Assembly (NCBI GenBank): GCA_910584655.1
Contig: CAJUBJ010000009.1
Span: 1-40,073, forward strand
Direction: 5' to 3'
Length of the DNA stretch: 40,073 nt
Origin: an uncultured Bacilli bacterium
GTDB taxonomy: Bacteria > Bacillota_I > Bacilli_A > RF39 > UBA660
Under the pieces are notes generated by a model. It was not told the DNA's origin. It saw only the letters and a program-made list of their open reading frames with translations, and ran no database searches. Position 1 is the stretch's first letter, and the number at the start of each line of letters is the position of its first letter. The position numbers were made by a program, and so were the translations under genes. This document shows, in pieces, positions 25,114-33,743 of the stretch.

Positions 25114-26857
25114 TTTTCTTACTTTCTTTAATTGCAAGACCAAGCTCATTCAATTGCACTTCATCAACATTACTTGGACATTCACACATTAAATCTGTTG
25201 CACTAGCAGTTTTAGGGAAAGCAATAACATCACGAATATTATCAGTACCAGTTAGCAACATAGTAAGTCTATCTAATCCTAAAGCAAATCCACCATGTGG
25301 AGGACATCCATATTTTAAAGCATCAACAAAGAATCCGAATTTTTCTCTAATATCTTCTTCCGTTAACTCTAAAGCTTTAAACATAGTTTCTTGTACATCT
25401 TGATCATGAATACGAATAGATCCTCCACCTGCTTCATAACCATTAATTACTATGTCATAAGCTTTACTATAACAATGAGCTTTATCTGTTAATAATTTGT
25501 CAACATCTTCATCTTTAGGTGATGTAAAAGGATGGTGACAAGCCATATAACGTCCCTCTTCTTCACTATATTCAAATGATGGAAAATCAACTACCCATAA
25601 CAATTTATAATCATCTTTCTTAATTAAATCTAAGTCACGAGCCAATTTACATCTTAATGCACCAAGTGAAGTTTTAACTACATTGTAAACTCCACTTACT
25701 ATTAACACTAAATCGTTAGTTTCTACCTTTAAATTTTCTCTTACAGCGTTAACTTCTTCTTCACTCATAACTTTAAATATTGAACCACTTACTTCTTCTC
25801 CATATTTTAAATATGCAAGGCCAGAAGCTTTATAAGTCTTAACATAATCAGTTAATTTGTCCATTTCTTTACGAGAATATTTATCTGCAACATTCTTTGC
25901 AACAATAGCGTTAATTACTCCACCTTCACTAATTACATTCTTAAATACAGCAAATTCAGTATTAGTAAAAACTTCAGTAATATCATGAATTTCCATACCA
26001 AATCTTAAATCTGGCTTATCTGAACCATATCTTTCTATTGCTTCATCATATTTCATTCTCATTAAAGGTAACTTAATATCCATTCCTTTTACATCTTTAA
26101 AAATATCAGCTACTAAGTTTTCACCTAATTCCATAACTTGATCTTCATCAACAAATGACATCTCAACATCAATTTGTGTAAATTCAGGTTGTCTATCAGC
26201 ACGTAAATCTTCATCTCTAAAACATTTAGCTATTTGAAAATATCTTTCAAATCCAGAAACCATCAATAATTGTTTAAAAATTTGAGGTGATTGAGGTAAT
26301 GCATAGAATTTGCCTTTATTAACACGACTAGGTACTAAATAATCTCTAGCTCCCTCTGGAGTAGATTTACATAAAATAGGAGTTTCTACTTCTAGGAAAT
26401 CTAAATTATTCAAAAACTTTCTTGTCGCAAAAGTAATAGCATTCCTTACAACAAAATTATTCTTTAATGCTTCTCTTCTTAAATCCAAATATCTATATTT
26501 TAATCTAGTATCTTCTAAAGCATTAGTATCATCAGTAATTGCAAAAGGTATTTCTTTTGACTTGTTAATAAGTTCTAGATTTTCAACTTCTACTTCGATT
26601 TCTCCAGTAGCTAATTTTTCATTCTTGCTTTCTCTTTCTACAATTTTACCTGTTACTTGAATAACATATTCATTCTTTAGTTCACAAGCTACGCCATAAT
26701 TTTCATTTTCAGGTCTAACAATAACTTGCATAATACCTGTTCTATTTCTTAAATCAATAAATATTAATCCACCTAGATTTCTTACTTTTGAAACCCATCC
26801 TGAAATAGTAACAGTTTCGCCAACATTTTTAATATTATAATAATTAAATTTTTCCAT
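25100..26857 (-). CDS. aspS: Bacterial-type aspartyl-tRNA synthetase
   Basis: A 585-residue class IIb synthetase of normal length: OB-fold anticodon domain (GWVSKVRNLGGLIFIDLR), class II core with YRYLDLRR, motif 2 FRDEDLRADRQPEFTQIDVE, the bacterial GAD insertion domain (about 280-410) and motif 3 GGFALGLDRLTMLLTG. It attaches Asp to tRNA-Asp. The start at 26857 is chosen because AGAGG lies 7 nt upstream, whereas the in-frame ATG at 26863 is too close. First gene behind the T-box leader. Confidence 0.97.
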   Translation of the reverse strand: MEKFNYYNIKNVGETVTISGWVSKVRNLGGLIFIDLRNRTGIMQVIVRPENENYGVACELKNEYVIQVTGKIVERESKNEKLATGEIEVEVENLELINKSKEIPFAITDDTNALEDTRLKYRYLDLRREALKNNFVVRNAITFATRKFLNNLDFLEVETPILCKSTPEGARDYLVPSRVNKGKFYALPQSPQIFKQLLMVSGFERYFQIAKCFRDEDLRADRQPEFTQIDVEMSFVDEDQVMELGENLVADIFKDVKGMDIKLPLMRMKYDEAIERYGSDKPDLRFGMEIHDITEVFTNTEFAVFKNVISEGGVINAIVAKNVADKYSRKEMDKLTDYVKTYKASGLAYLKYGEEVSGSIFKVMSEEEVNAVRENLKVETNDLVLIVSGVYNVVKTSLGALRCKLARDLDLIKKDDYKLLWVVDFPSFEYSEEEGRYMACHHPFTSPKDEDVDKLLTDKAHCYSKAYDIVINGYEAGGGSIRIHDQDVQETMFKALELTEEDIREKFGFFVDALKYGCPPHGGFALGLDRLTMLLTGTDNIRDVIAFPKTASATDLMCECPSNVDEVQLNELGLAIKESKKNEEN

Positions 26858-26883
26858 ATTCATTCCTCTTTCTATATTTTATT

Positions 26884-27115
26884 TAATAAAAAAACAGTTA
26901 ATCATCCACAAGGGACGAATAACTGTAAAATCCGCGGTACCACCCAAATTATTATGTATTACATAATCACTTTAGTTATAACGGGTTTCTCCCGGACTAA
27001 ATATGAATTCTCTAGTCAACTCCTGAGTGTCTTCTTATATATCAATATATTAGTTTACACCAACCACTAACTCTCTGTAATATTTTTACATAGTACTCTT
27101 CTCAATCAACATTTA
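26884..27115 (-). promoter_or_regulatory. T-box riboswitch with Asp (GAC) specifier
   Basis: Minus-strand leader of the two AspRS genes. The conserved T-box GGGTGGTACCGCGG lies at 26932-26945. It is followed by the terminator hairpin ACAGTTA (26920-26926) / TAACTGT (26894-26900) with a T-run, and by the usual CGTCCCT inside it. Stem I near its base has AGAGTACTA; in the specifier loop region GAAGACACTC, the triplet GAC (27029-27031) followed by A is the likely specifier. Uncharged tRNA-Asp would favour antitermination and raise AspRS levels. The secondary structure was judged by eye. Confidence 0.93.
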
Positions 27116-27122
27116 TATCGCT

Positions 27123-27151
27123 ATTTTATATCTATTTGTTTTAGTTGTCAA
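27123..27151 (-). promoter_or_regulatory. Promoter of the T-box/AspRS operon
   Basis: Consensus -35 TTGACA (27146-27151), 17 bp, then -10 TAAAAT (27123-27128) on the minus strand, placing the start at the 5' end of the T-box leader. The -35 overlaps the last codons of the disrupted small reading frame. Confidence 0.85.
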
Positions 27152-27306
27152 ATATTTTATTGATTACTAAGTCTATAATCATTCCATCTTCTATTTTATT
27201 TATTGCAAATACTTTAGTTCCAACTTTATTAAGTGATATCCATAAATGAAACATAAATCTTCTTATCTAATATTATAAATCTATTAAGAAAAGTACCATT
27301 ATACAT
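27141..27306 (-). pseudogene. Disrupted small reading frame
   Basis: The 519-bp stretch without an intact gene (26858-27376) holds, besides the T-box and its promoter, a frame that starts with ATG at 27306 behind a strong GGAGGA site. It reads MYNGTFLNRFIILDKKIYV and stops at 27229; one base later a second frame continues as SLNKVGTKVFAINKIEDGM to a stop at 27141. The two parts join sensibly if one base is skipped, so this is probably a one-base frameshifted small gene of about 54 codons. No family recognised. Confidence 0.4.
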
Positions 27307-27376
27307 AATAATTTCCTCCATTTTTATAAAAAATTCACAAAAAAACTAGATACTTTTACATATCTAGTTGCAAATA

Positions 27377-28294
27377 TTATTTTTTCAAAGTATATCTGCA
27401 TTTTGGAAAATTAGAACATCCGTAAAAGTCTCCATATTCACCCTTACGTTCTACCAATTTTCCTCCACATTTTGGACAAACATCATTATCCTTAATAATA
27501 GTAATTTCTTTTTTATTTAACTCTACTTTTTCATTTCCTTGATCTAATAATTCGTTCTTATAACGACTAGCTACATTATAATAATCCTCTTCAACATTAT
27601 CTTTTAAAAATGACTCTGCTAATTCTAACATATTCTTTTTCGAAGAATACGTATCACGATCATATCCTTCCAAATCTTTCTTAATATAGCTAACAAGCTG
27701 ATCTACACGTATAGTATTCTTTTTTACATCATTTGGAGCATACTTAGTATTTAAAAGACATTTCGAATTAGATAAAACGACTAATGGTTTATACCATAAA
27801 TTTTCAAAGCTTTTTTCCCATAACATTACTTGAAGCATATTTCTTTTACTTAACCATCTTTTCTTTAAAACGTCTTTATGTCTCACTGCTTGAGTATAAG
27901 GTGAATAAATACCCTCTTTAATTTTCTTACCTCTAACTTCATAACTACGCATAAATTGGCCTTGATTATCAATAGTTATATCACCAAGTAAATTTTTACA
28001 TTCTACCAAATAAGTGTATCCTTTAGTAACGATAACATAATCAATCTGTGCTTTTAAATCTTCATAAACCAAAGTTACATCATGCAAAACATACATACCT
28101 ATATTAGCATTCTTGAGTTCAAAAGCTATTTCCTTTTCACCCTGTAAACCAAGTTCCAATAACCTTATATCTTTATCTATTTTATCTTTATCTTTAACTT
28201 TATCTCTAATTGCTTTTAATTCATCTATTTGTTTTGCTAAACTGCTATCTTCTTTCAAAAAAATAGTATCTCTAAAAACTTCAAAAAGTCCCAT
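27377..28294 (-). CDS. NERD nuclease-related domain protein with C-terminal zinc ribbon
   Basis: A 305-residue protein. After a helical N-terminus (1-45), the NERD domain starts at LGLQGEKEIAFEL and includes QIDYVIVTKGYTYLVECKN, with the D and ExK pattern of restriction-endonuclease-like folds (about 48-165). The C-terminus carries a topoisomerase-type zinc finger CPKCGG ... GCSNFPKCRY with Cys at about 273, 276, 293 and 299. A role in DNA processing or binding is inferred from the domains. AGGTGA precedes the start. Confidence 0.9.
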   Translation of the reverse strand: MGLFEVFRDTIFLKEDSSLAKQIDELKAIRDKVKDKDKIDKDIRLLELGLQGEKEIAFELKNANIGMYVLHDVTLVYEDLKAQIDYVIVTKGYTYLVECKNLLGDITIDNQGQFMRSYEVRGKKIKEGIYSPYTQAVRHKDVLKKRWLSKRNMLQVMLWEKSFENLWYKPLVVLSNSKCLLNTKYAPNDVKKNTIRVDQLVSYIKKDLEGYDRDTYSSKKNMLELAESFLKDNVEEDYYNVASRYKNELLDQGNEKVELNKKEITIIKDNDVCPKCGGKLVERKGEYGDFYGCSNFPKCRYTLKK

Positions 28295-28328
28295 ATTATC
28301 ACCTAAAAAAATTATATCATAATAAAAT

Positions 28329-28365
28329 TGTGATTTTCACAAAAGAAAAATGTTTCAATGTAAAC
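28329..28365 (-). terminator. Terminator of the GH13 gene
   Basis: On the minus strand ATGTTT, a 6-nt loop and AAACAT are followed by TTTTTC, downstream of the glycosidase stop. Confidence 0.6.
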
Positions 28366-28377
28366 ATCAAAACACTT

Positions 28378-30243
28378 CTACTTTTTACTCTTAACAGCCA
28401 CTGCCCCATATGGACTTAAATGACCTGGCATTGATTTCTTCAAAACATAAATACCACTATCTGTCTTTTCATACTCACCAGGCATTGCAAATCTTTTATC
28501 TTCTCCAGTTCTATTAACAGTAACTAAAACTTTTTCCTCTTCACTTTCACGTTCGAACATTAAATAATCTCTTGTTATATCAAATATATTTAGCTCTGCT
28601 TCTTTTAAGAATCCTTCATTACTTCTCATCTTACCAATATATCTAAAGAATTCTAATAACTTTTTATCTCTATATCCCCATGGATATGTTTTTCTATTGG
28701 CTAAATTTCCAATACCTTGCAAACCCACTTCATCTCCGTAAAATATAGATAAAATTCCTGGCATAAAAGCAAGTGCAAATACATAAGCTTCATATACAGC
28801 TCTACCATACTTATATTGTTCAGAAGTTAATTTAAAATTACGACACCATTCTAGATCATTACAATTTGGATTCCAAGCCCACTCACCATATTCTTGAAAA
28901 TCATAAGTCGCAAATATATTAATAGCTCTTGATATATCATGTGTAGATGTAAAATTCATTAAAGTATTAATTGTATCTTTAGGATACTCTGTCTTAATAT
29001 CTCTAATTATATAAGCTAGCTTATCAACATCACCATATTTAAAATATCTAATTAAAGCATCAACCAAAGAATAATCCATTACTGAATCCATTCCTTTACC
29101 TGAAGATATATATCCTCTTCCCATACGCATAGGATTCTTCCATACTTCTCCTAAAATAAATCCATCTTCTTTATTACGTTTTACAGCTTTTCTAATCAAC
29201 TCAATAAATTCATCAGTTAATTCATCAGCAACATCAAGTCGTAAACCATCAATACCTAAACTAAACCAATGATCAATAACACCATTTTCGCCAGTAATAA
29301 AATGCTTCCACTCTGGTGAATATCCATCACACACTGGTAAATTAGTCATCCCCCACCAATAATCATAATAAGTCTTACCATTCTCACTATGTTTTCTATA
29401 AAACTTTGAATAAGGAGAATTCATACTTTGAAATGCTCCAACATTGTCAAATGTGCCATATTCATTAAAATATTTACTATCATTTCCAGTATGATTAAAT
29501 ACTGCATCAAGTACAACTTTCATACCTTTTCTATGAGCAGCTTCACATAAACTTTTTAAATTATCATTGCATCCTGCATAAGGGTCCACATTCATATAAT
29601 CTGCTGTATCATATCTATGATTAGATTGACTCCATACAACAGGACTTAAATATAAAACAGTAACACCTAAAGACTTTATATAATCTAAAGTTTCTTCAAT
29701 ACCTTTTAAATCCCCACCATAAAAATCAGCATTCCATATTCCATTGGCATCTGGACCCAATACCATCTCTTCATTCCAAGACTTATGAATAGTACGACGT
29801 GGCATCTCTTTCATCTCATCCTTACTACCACGACGATATCTATCAACAAAAATATGATACATAACTGCACCCTTCGCCCAATCTGGCGCTTCAAAATTCA
29901 CACTCATTTTCAATTTTTCTTCTTGTTTCATATCTCTATGATCAAAAGTTGTTCCATTCTTAATATACTTAAAAAAACCATTAACACGACACATAAAATA
30001 ATAATTAATTATAGCAGTTGTTTCTAAATCAACAGTTGCTTCAAAAATAGCCATATTCCCTTCACTTCTACTATACTTCATTGGAAAATAACAATCTTGT
30101 CCATTCTTCTCCACAACCATACTAACATCATCGTACCATCCATAACTCATAGGCAACTCTAAACTCACAAAATATCTCTTACCATTTTCTATAGTTGCTA
30201 CTGGTACCACTTTACATTTTGTCTCATAACTATTGTCACTCAT
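28378..30243 (-). CDS. GH13 alpha-glycosidase (neopullulanase/cyclomaltodextrinase-like)
   Basis: A 621-residue alpha-amylase-family enzyme without a signal peptide, so cytoplasmic. The N-terminal beta-sandwich (1-115) resembles CBM34; the (beta/alpha)8 domain has DAVFNH, nucleophile D337 in GLRLDVAD, acid/base E366 in ILGEVW, and D436 in FTSTHD. This combination is typical of neopullulanase, maltogenic amylase and cyclomaltodextrinase, which degrade alpha-1,4/1,6 oligosaccharides taken up from outside. GGAAG precedes the ATG. Single gene with its own promoter and terminator. Confidence 0.93.
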   Translation of the reverse strand: MSDNSYETKCKVVPVATIENGKRYFVSLELPMSYGWYDDVSMVVEKNGQDCYFPMKYSRSEGNMAIFEATVDLETTAIINYYFMCRVNGFFKYIKNGTTFDHRDMKQEEKLKMSVNFEAPDWAKGAVMYHIFVDRYRRGSKDEMKEMPRRTIHKSWNEEMVLGPDANGIWNADFYGGDLKGIEETLDYIKSLGVTVLYLSPVVWSQSNHRYDTADYMNVDPYAGCNDNLKSLCEAAHRKGMKVVLDAVFNHTGNDSKYFNEYGTFDNVGAFQSMNSPYSKFYRKHSENGKTYYDYWWGMTNLPVCDGYSPEWKHFITGENGVIDHWFSLGIDGLRLDVADELTDEFIELIRKAVKRNKEDGFILGEVWKNPMRMGRGYISSGKGMDSVMDYSLVDALIRYFKYGDVDKLAYIIRDIKTEYPKDTINTLMNFTSTHDISRAINIFATYDFQEYGEWAWNPNCNDLEWCRNFKLTSEQYKYGRAVYEAYVFALAFMPGILSIFYGDEVGLQGIGNLANRKTYPWGYRDKKLLEFFRYIGKMRSNEGFLKEAELNIFDITRDYLMFERESEEEKVLVTVNRTGEDKRFAMPGEYEKTDSGIYVLKKSMPGHLSPYGAVAVKSKK

Positions 30244-30289
30244 ATAAACTACTTCCTTTACACTACTAACCCTAGATATCCTCTATTTA

Positions 30290-30295
30290 ATTATA
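30290..30295 (-). promoter_or_regulatory. Extended -10 promoter of the GH13 gene
   Basis: TGATATAAT on the minus strand gives an extended -10 element (TG-N-TATAAT), about 45 nt before the start codon. No good -35 is visible at the usual distance. Confidence 0.45.
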
Positions 30296-30338
30296 TCATA
30301 AATAAAAGTAACTTCTTATAGATTTTCTTTATGGAACC

Positions 30339-30364
30339 AAAAAAAGACTCTATACCTAAAGTCT
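30339..30364 (-). terminator. Terminator of the membrane gene at 30363
   Basis: AGACT (30345-30349) pairs with AGTCT (30360-30364) and a T-run follows on the minus strand. Short stem. Confidence 0.5.
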
Positions 30365-30881
30365 ATTTTTTAAACCCATTAGGGTGATTTGTTGACCCCC
30401 ACCCAATAAGTTCAAGTTCTCCAATTACATCTAATTCTTCTAAAAAACCATTAATTTCAAACTCAAAATATTTAAAATTATCCAAATTCACCCATACTTT
30501 TATTTGATTTAATTTCTTTCTTTTCATTTTATTTTCAATTACACTATATAATTTTTCATCTTCTACATAATAACTAGATGAAAAACAATATTTAACTCCA
30601 TCTTCCTTAATACTTCCTACTATATCTAAAATATTATCTTCTTCTTCTATTTTATCGATTTTAAGCATTATAAATTGATTGTTCTTCTTTAACTTTTTGA
30701 TTCTTCTTTCGCCTTTTTTTACTAACATATATATTACAAAAACTAACAAAGTTGAAACTAAAGAAGCCAAAAAAGCCCCATAAGCCTGTGTAAAATTAGT
30801 TATTACTAATAAATTAGCTACTCCATACAGAAAAAATGCTACTGGAATAAAAATCAAAAATATAAATACTTCTCTTCTCAT
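30363..30881 (-). CDS. Two-helix membrane protein
   Basis: A 172-residue protein with two N-terminal transmembrane helices (about 5-27 and 33-55), a lysine-rich stretch (KKGERRIKKLKK) that should stay cytoplasmic, and a soluble C-terminal domain with alternating beta segments (IVGSIKEDGVKYCFSSSYY, KVWVNLDNFKYFEFEI). No family recognised; the overall plan resembles DUF3592-like membrane proteins elsewhere in the window, but the similarity is weak. AGGTGG precedes the start. Single gene. Confidence 0.55.
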   Translation of the reverse strand: MRREVFIFLIFIPVAFFLYGVANLLVITNFTQAYGAFLASLVSTLLVFVIYMLVKKGERRIKKLKKNNQFIMLKIDKIEEEDNILDIVGSIKEDGVKYCFSSSYYVEDEKLYSVIENKMKRKKLNQIKVWVNLDNFKYFEFEINGFLEELDVIGELELIGWGSTNHPNGFKK

Positions 30882-30982
30882 AAAACCACCTACTATTTAA
30901 GTATATCACAATATAGAAACAATAGCTAAATACTTTATCTAATCTACTTAATTATTCAAAAGCTAATAATTCTACACATAAA

Positions 30983-31007
30983 AATATGTAATCTAAAATT
31001 ACATATT
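30983..31007 (-). terminator. Terminator of mtnN
   Basis: AATATGTAAT (30983-30992) pairs perfectly with ATTACATATT (30998-31007), with a T-run on the minus strand. Confidence 0.8.
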
Positions 31008-31707
31008 ATTCATTATTTAACCTTTCTAAAATACCTTTCATAGCATTAGCAACTACATCGCAACTAGAAAGTAAAAATTCTTCATAAGTAATTGTATTAT
31101 TGTTATTAGGAACATCTGAAATACTTCTAATAATTAAAAATGGAACATGACTTAAGTAGCATACTTGAGCAATACTTGCTCCTTCCATCTCTACACATAA
31201 AGCATTAAACTTTGCATTTATCTTTTCACTCATCTTCGCCTCAGTACAAAAAATATCTCCTGATGCAATAATCCCTCCTTGATATCTAACTTCATCCATA
31301 CTATTTAATACTTCATTAGCTATATTTAATAAATAAAGATCAGTATCCACATAAACTCCAACACTAGGTATATAACCTTTTTCATGATTAAATGCTGTAA
31401 TATCAAAATCATGTTGAACCAATTTTTCACCCAGTACTATATCTCCTACTGATAACTTAGTACTTACACCACCAGCAACACCTATATTAAATACATAATC
31501 TACCTTCATATTATCTATAAGTATCTGCGTAGTACGTGCTGCATTTACTTTACCTACACCACTCTCAACTAATACAACTTCAATATCATTTAAAATACTT
31601 TCATAAAATTTTAATTCAAATATATTATATTCATTTGTTATAGTAAGATACTTCTTTAAAGCATTAAGTTCTTCTTCCATAGCAAATACTATACCCACTC
31701 TTTTCAT
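31006..31707 (-). CDS. mtnN: 5'-methylthioadenosine/S-adenosylhomocysteine nucleosidase
   Basis: A 233-residue enzyme that cleaves MTA and SAH to adenine and the thioribose or S-ribosylhomocysteine, in the SAM recycling and methionine salvage pathways. Key residues fit the family: E12 in AMEEELNAL, GVAGG, E175 in CVEMEGAS and D198 in RSISDVP. Length and order are standard. The start is the ATG with AGGTGA upstream; the reading frame continues to 31755 but without support. Its 5' region contains one of the two triple-hairpin elements (71 nt before the ATG). Confidence 0.97.
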   Translation of the reverse strand: MKRVGIVFAMEEELNALKKYLTITNEYNIFELKFYESILNDIEVVLVESGVGKVNAARTTQILIDNMKVDYVFNIGVAGGVSTKLSVGDIVLGEKLVQHDFDITAFNHEKGYIPSVGVYVDTDLYLLNIANEVLNSMDEVRYQGGIIASGDIFCTEAKMSEKINAKFNALCVEMEGASIAQVCYLSHVPFLIIRSISDVPNNNNTITYEEFLLSSCDVVANAMKGILERLNNE

Positions 31708-31777
31708 AGTTATCACCTGCTTTTGTATTATAGCAAAGAGTTTATTATAAGACAATTTTTGCTTATTTTTTTTATAG

Positions 31778-31870
31778 TTCTTTAGAGCCTTAAATCTCTA
31801 AAGAAAAAGTGAAGCTTGTAATCTTCACTTTAGACTTCTGAACCTTTTGTTTCAGAAGTTAATTTTTTGC
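31778..31870. other. Triple-hairpin element, copy 1
   Basis: Three perfect hairpins packed end to end: TTCTTTAGAG / CTCTAAAGAA (31778-31805), AAAGTGAAG / CTTCACTTT (31806-31831) and ACTTCTGAA / TTCAGAAGT (31834-31859), each with an 8-nt loop. The tail TTAATTTTTTG follows. Read on the minus strand the loops are purine-rich (ATTTAAGG, ATTACAAG, ACAAAAGG). It lies between the TOPRIM gene and mtnN. A second copy at 37417 has the same plan and tail. Coding strand unknown; could be an RNA or a DNA hairpin element. Confidence 0.75.
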
Positions 31871-31907
31871 TTTATAATGTATCAAAAAATTTATAATAAC
31901 TTGTTAA

Positions 31908-32435
31908 CTATTTTAACAAATCAGCCAAAAATAATTCATCAGAATCATGTGACTTTATTCGTTTATATTCTTTTATACTTTCAACTAATAAATCAATTCT
32001 TTTACCAGAAAAATATTTTTTTATAAATTCGGTTGATTTACAATATTTTTCTCCATTATATGAAATATGTTTTTTTGCAAAAACACAAGGTTTATCTTTC
32101 TGCTTTGAAAAATCATTCATCATATTCTCAGCAATAATAAATAAAATTTCTAATTCTGGCTTAGTACAATATTTTCTTATTCTTTCTTCTGAAACATAAT
32201 CTTTTAAATTTTTAATAATCTTAATTTTATCTCTCTGTGTATCTCCAACACGATATATTGTAACTTCTTTCCCATAATGTAATATTTCTTTTGATACAAC
32301 AGGATTGTTTAATTGTCTTCCTACATAAGGAACACAACCAAGTAAATCATCTCTAGTAAATAATAGTTTATCATTATCTAATAATAAATCTATAATTGCC
32401 TTTTCATCAGGTCCTTCACATAAAATCAAAATCAT
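31908..32435 (-). CDS. TOPRIM-like protein, partner of the AAA ATPase (candidate defence effector)
   Basis: A 175-residue protein. MILILCEGPDEKAIIDLLL has the hydrophobic strand followed by E7-G-x-x-E11 of TOPRIM nucleases (OLD, RloB, AriB-like), and a second acidic motif GDTQRDK (D65, D69) occupies the position of the DxD. The C-terminal part is helical. TOPRIM proteins paired with AAA ATPases act as nucleases or toxins in anti-phage systems such as PARIS, AbiL and OLD-type. Family resemblance is visible but the exact group is not certain. Its ATG overlaps the ATPase stop (TAATG), indicating coupled synthesis. Confidence 0.65.
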   Translation of the reverse strand: MILILCEGPDEKAIIDLLLDNDKLLFTRDDLLGCVPYVGRQLNNPVVSKEILHYGKEVTIYRVGDTQRDKIKIIKNLKDYVSEERIRKYCTKPELEILFIIAENMMNDFSKQKDKPCVFAKKHISYNGEKYCKSTEFIKKYFSGKRIDLLVESIKEYKRIKSHDSDELFLADLLK

Positions 32436-33574
32436 TATTTCATTAATTCCTTTTTGAAATTCATCAAAGATTTATAATTAACATTTGTACCAAATGCGTT
32501 TTTATAGAATTTATTACTTTTTGATAAATCATTTCTTGTTGGATAATTCAAATAGATATTTTCTACATTGACTTTACCATTGTTCTTAGTTACATATATA
32601 TTATCAGTTCTATTAAACAAATCTAATAATTCGCAATAATGTGTAGAAAAAACTAATGTTGCACCACATTTATTTACAGACTTATCTTTAAATAAGTTTA
32701 TTAAATTTTCAACTAACATTTTATGAAAATGATTTTCTATTTCATCAACAATAAGGGTACAACCAAACTTTAAGCAAAAAATGGCATTAGAGAATAAATC
32801 TATTCCTTTAGAAGTTCCGCTTGAAAGCATTTCCTTTAATTCAGCGTCAGATACTGATATTTTTCTATTATCAGAAAAACTAATTAAATATTTATTATCA
32901 TTAATTTTTTTTATATTATCTAAATTTTCATCAAAAATTTTTAAAACAGATTCAATAAACTTCGATTCTTTTGATAACACTTTATAAATATCAAAAATAT
33001 ATGAATAATTAATAGATTGTTCACTTTCGATTGAATAGTAAAGTGCAAACAAATCCATTTTTTCAAAAATAGAGTATAAAATAGAAGTATCAGGAGGAAT
33101 GTTTAAATTTGCATCTACTTTTTCATATTTTTCATAATCAAATAGGCTCTTTTCTTTAACATATGTTTTATAATATTTCCTTTTAAATAACTTTTGATTT
33201 TTAAATACGATATTTTTTCCAACCATATCATCTACTAAAACATCTGTTACATATCTATATAAAAAATCATTATGATAAAATGTAATATCCAAATTAACCT
33301 TTTTGTTCCAAAGTATAAATTTATTTTTTAATAAATTTACACGAAAATATGAAAATATATCATAAACTAAAGCTAACAAATCTGTAGCACTAGTTTTTCC
33401 AGAAGCATTCTTTCCAACAATACCGACAGTAGAAAACACATGCAAATCTTCTGCTATCTCTATAAATTCATATTCTATATCATCTTTGTTACTATTAGCC
33501 AATGGCATAAACGAAATTGTAAAGTCTTTATCACATGTTTTAAAATTATTGGCTACCACCTTTAATAAATGCAT
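32435..33574 (-). CDS. AAA family ATPase (OLD/AriA-like), candidate anti-phage sensor
   Basis: A 379-residue SMC/OLD-like ATPase. Walker A GKNASGKTS (about 54-62) follows an N-terminal beta strand region; a LSSGTSKG segment resembles an ABC-type signature; Walker B is TLIVDEIENHF and the following histidine switch is FSTHYCELLDLF. No TOPRIM or DUF3696 domain is fused, so the nuclease is supplied by the next gene. In related systems the ATPase senses phage and releases or activates the partner. The start follows GGGGAGTGA. Expression from its own promoter is inferred. Confidence 0.8.
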   Translation of the reverse strand: MHLLKVVANNFKTCDKDFTISFMPLANSNKDDIEYEFIEIAEDLHVFSTVGIVGKNASGKTSATDLLALVYDIFSYFRVNLLKNKFILWNKKVNLDITFYHNDFLYRYVTDVLVDDMVGKNIVFKNQKLFKRKYYKTYVKEKSLFDYEKYEKVDANLNIPPDTSILYSIFEKMDLFALYYSIESEQSINYSYIFDIYKVLSKESKFIESVLKIFDENLDNIKKINDNKYLISFSDNRKISVSDAELKEMLSSGTSKGIDLFSNAIFCLKFGCTLIVDEIENHFHKMLVENLINLFKDKSVNKCGATLVFSTHYCELLDLFNRTDNIYVTKNNGKVNVENIYLNYPTRNDLSKSNKFYKNAFGTNVNYKSLMNFKKELMK

Positions 33575-33597
33575 AAATATCACTCCCCTATGATAAT

Positions 33598-33603
33598 ATT
33601 ATA
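33598..33603 (-). promoter_or_regulatory. Extended -10 promoter of the ATPase/TOPRIM pair
   Basis: TGTTATAAT on the minus strand (TG-N-TATAAT), 24 nt before the ATG of the ATPase. The preceding sequence is extremely AT-rich with no clear -35. The stretch 33604-33743 is otherwise low-complexity A/T sequence. Confidence 0.5.
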
Positions 33604-33743
33604 ACACAAGCAAAGAAAAAATACTTATTTTTCGTTTTTTTTTCTTTGAAGTCATACTATACAATATACTTTAAAAAAAATCAAGTTATACTAAAAAATA
33701 TGAATAAAAAGAAAAAAAATAACAAAAAAAAGAAAAATTATCC

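Noticed and set aside
29785..30027. Plus-strand open frames opposite well-supported minus-strand genes (also at 233-421, 1377-1559, 11601-11840, 12135-12365, 16912-17136, 22803-23006, 28113-28322, 32781-32987, 36980-37189) and a minus-strand one at 2663-2899
   Set aside because: They lie antisense to genes with clear domains, have no ribosome binding sites or recognisable products, and reflect AT-rich codon composition.
31778..31870. Triple hairpin as a tracrRNA for the CRISPR array
   Set aside because: It contains no stretch complementary to the repeat, and a second diverged copy exists 5.6 kb away.
33640..33743. A/T-only low-complexity stretch as a repeat array or origin
   Set aside because: No regular unit and no DnaA-box-like motifs; it is consistent with a U-rich 3' end of the antitoxin gene and promoter-rich spacer.
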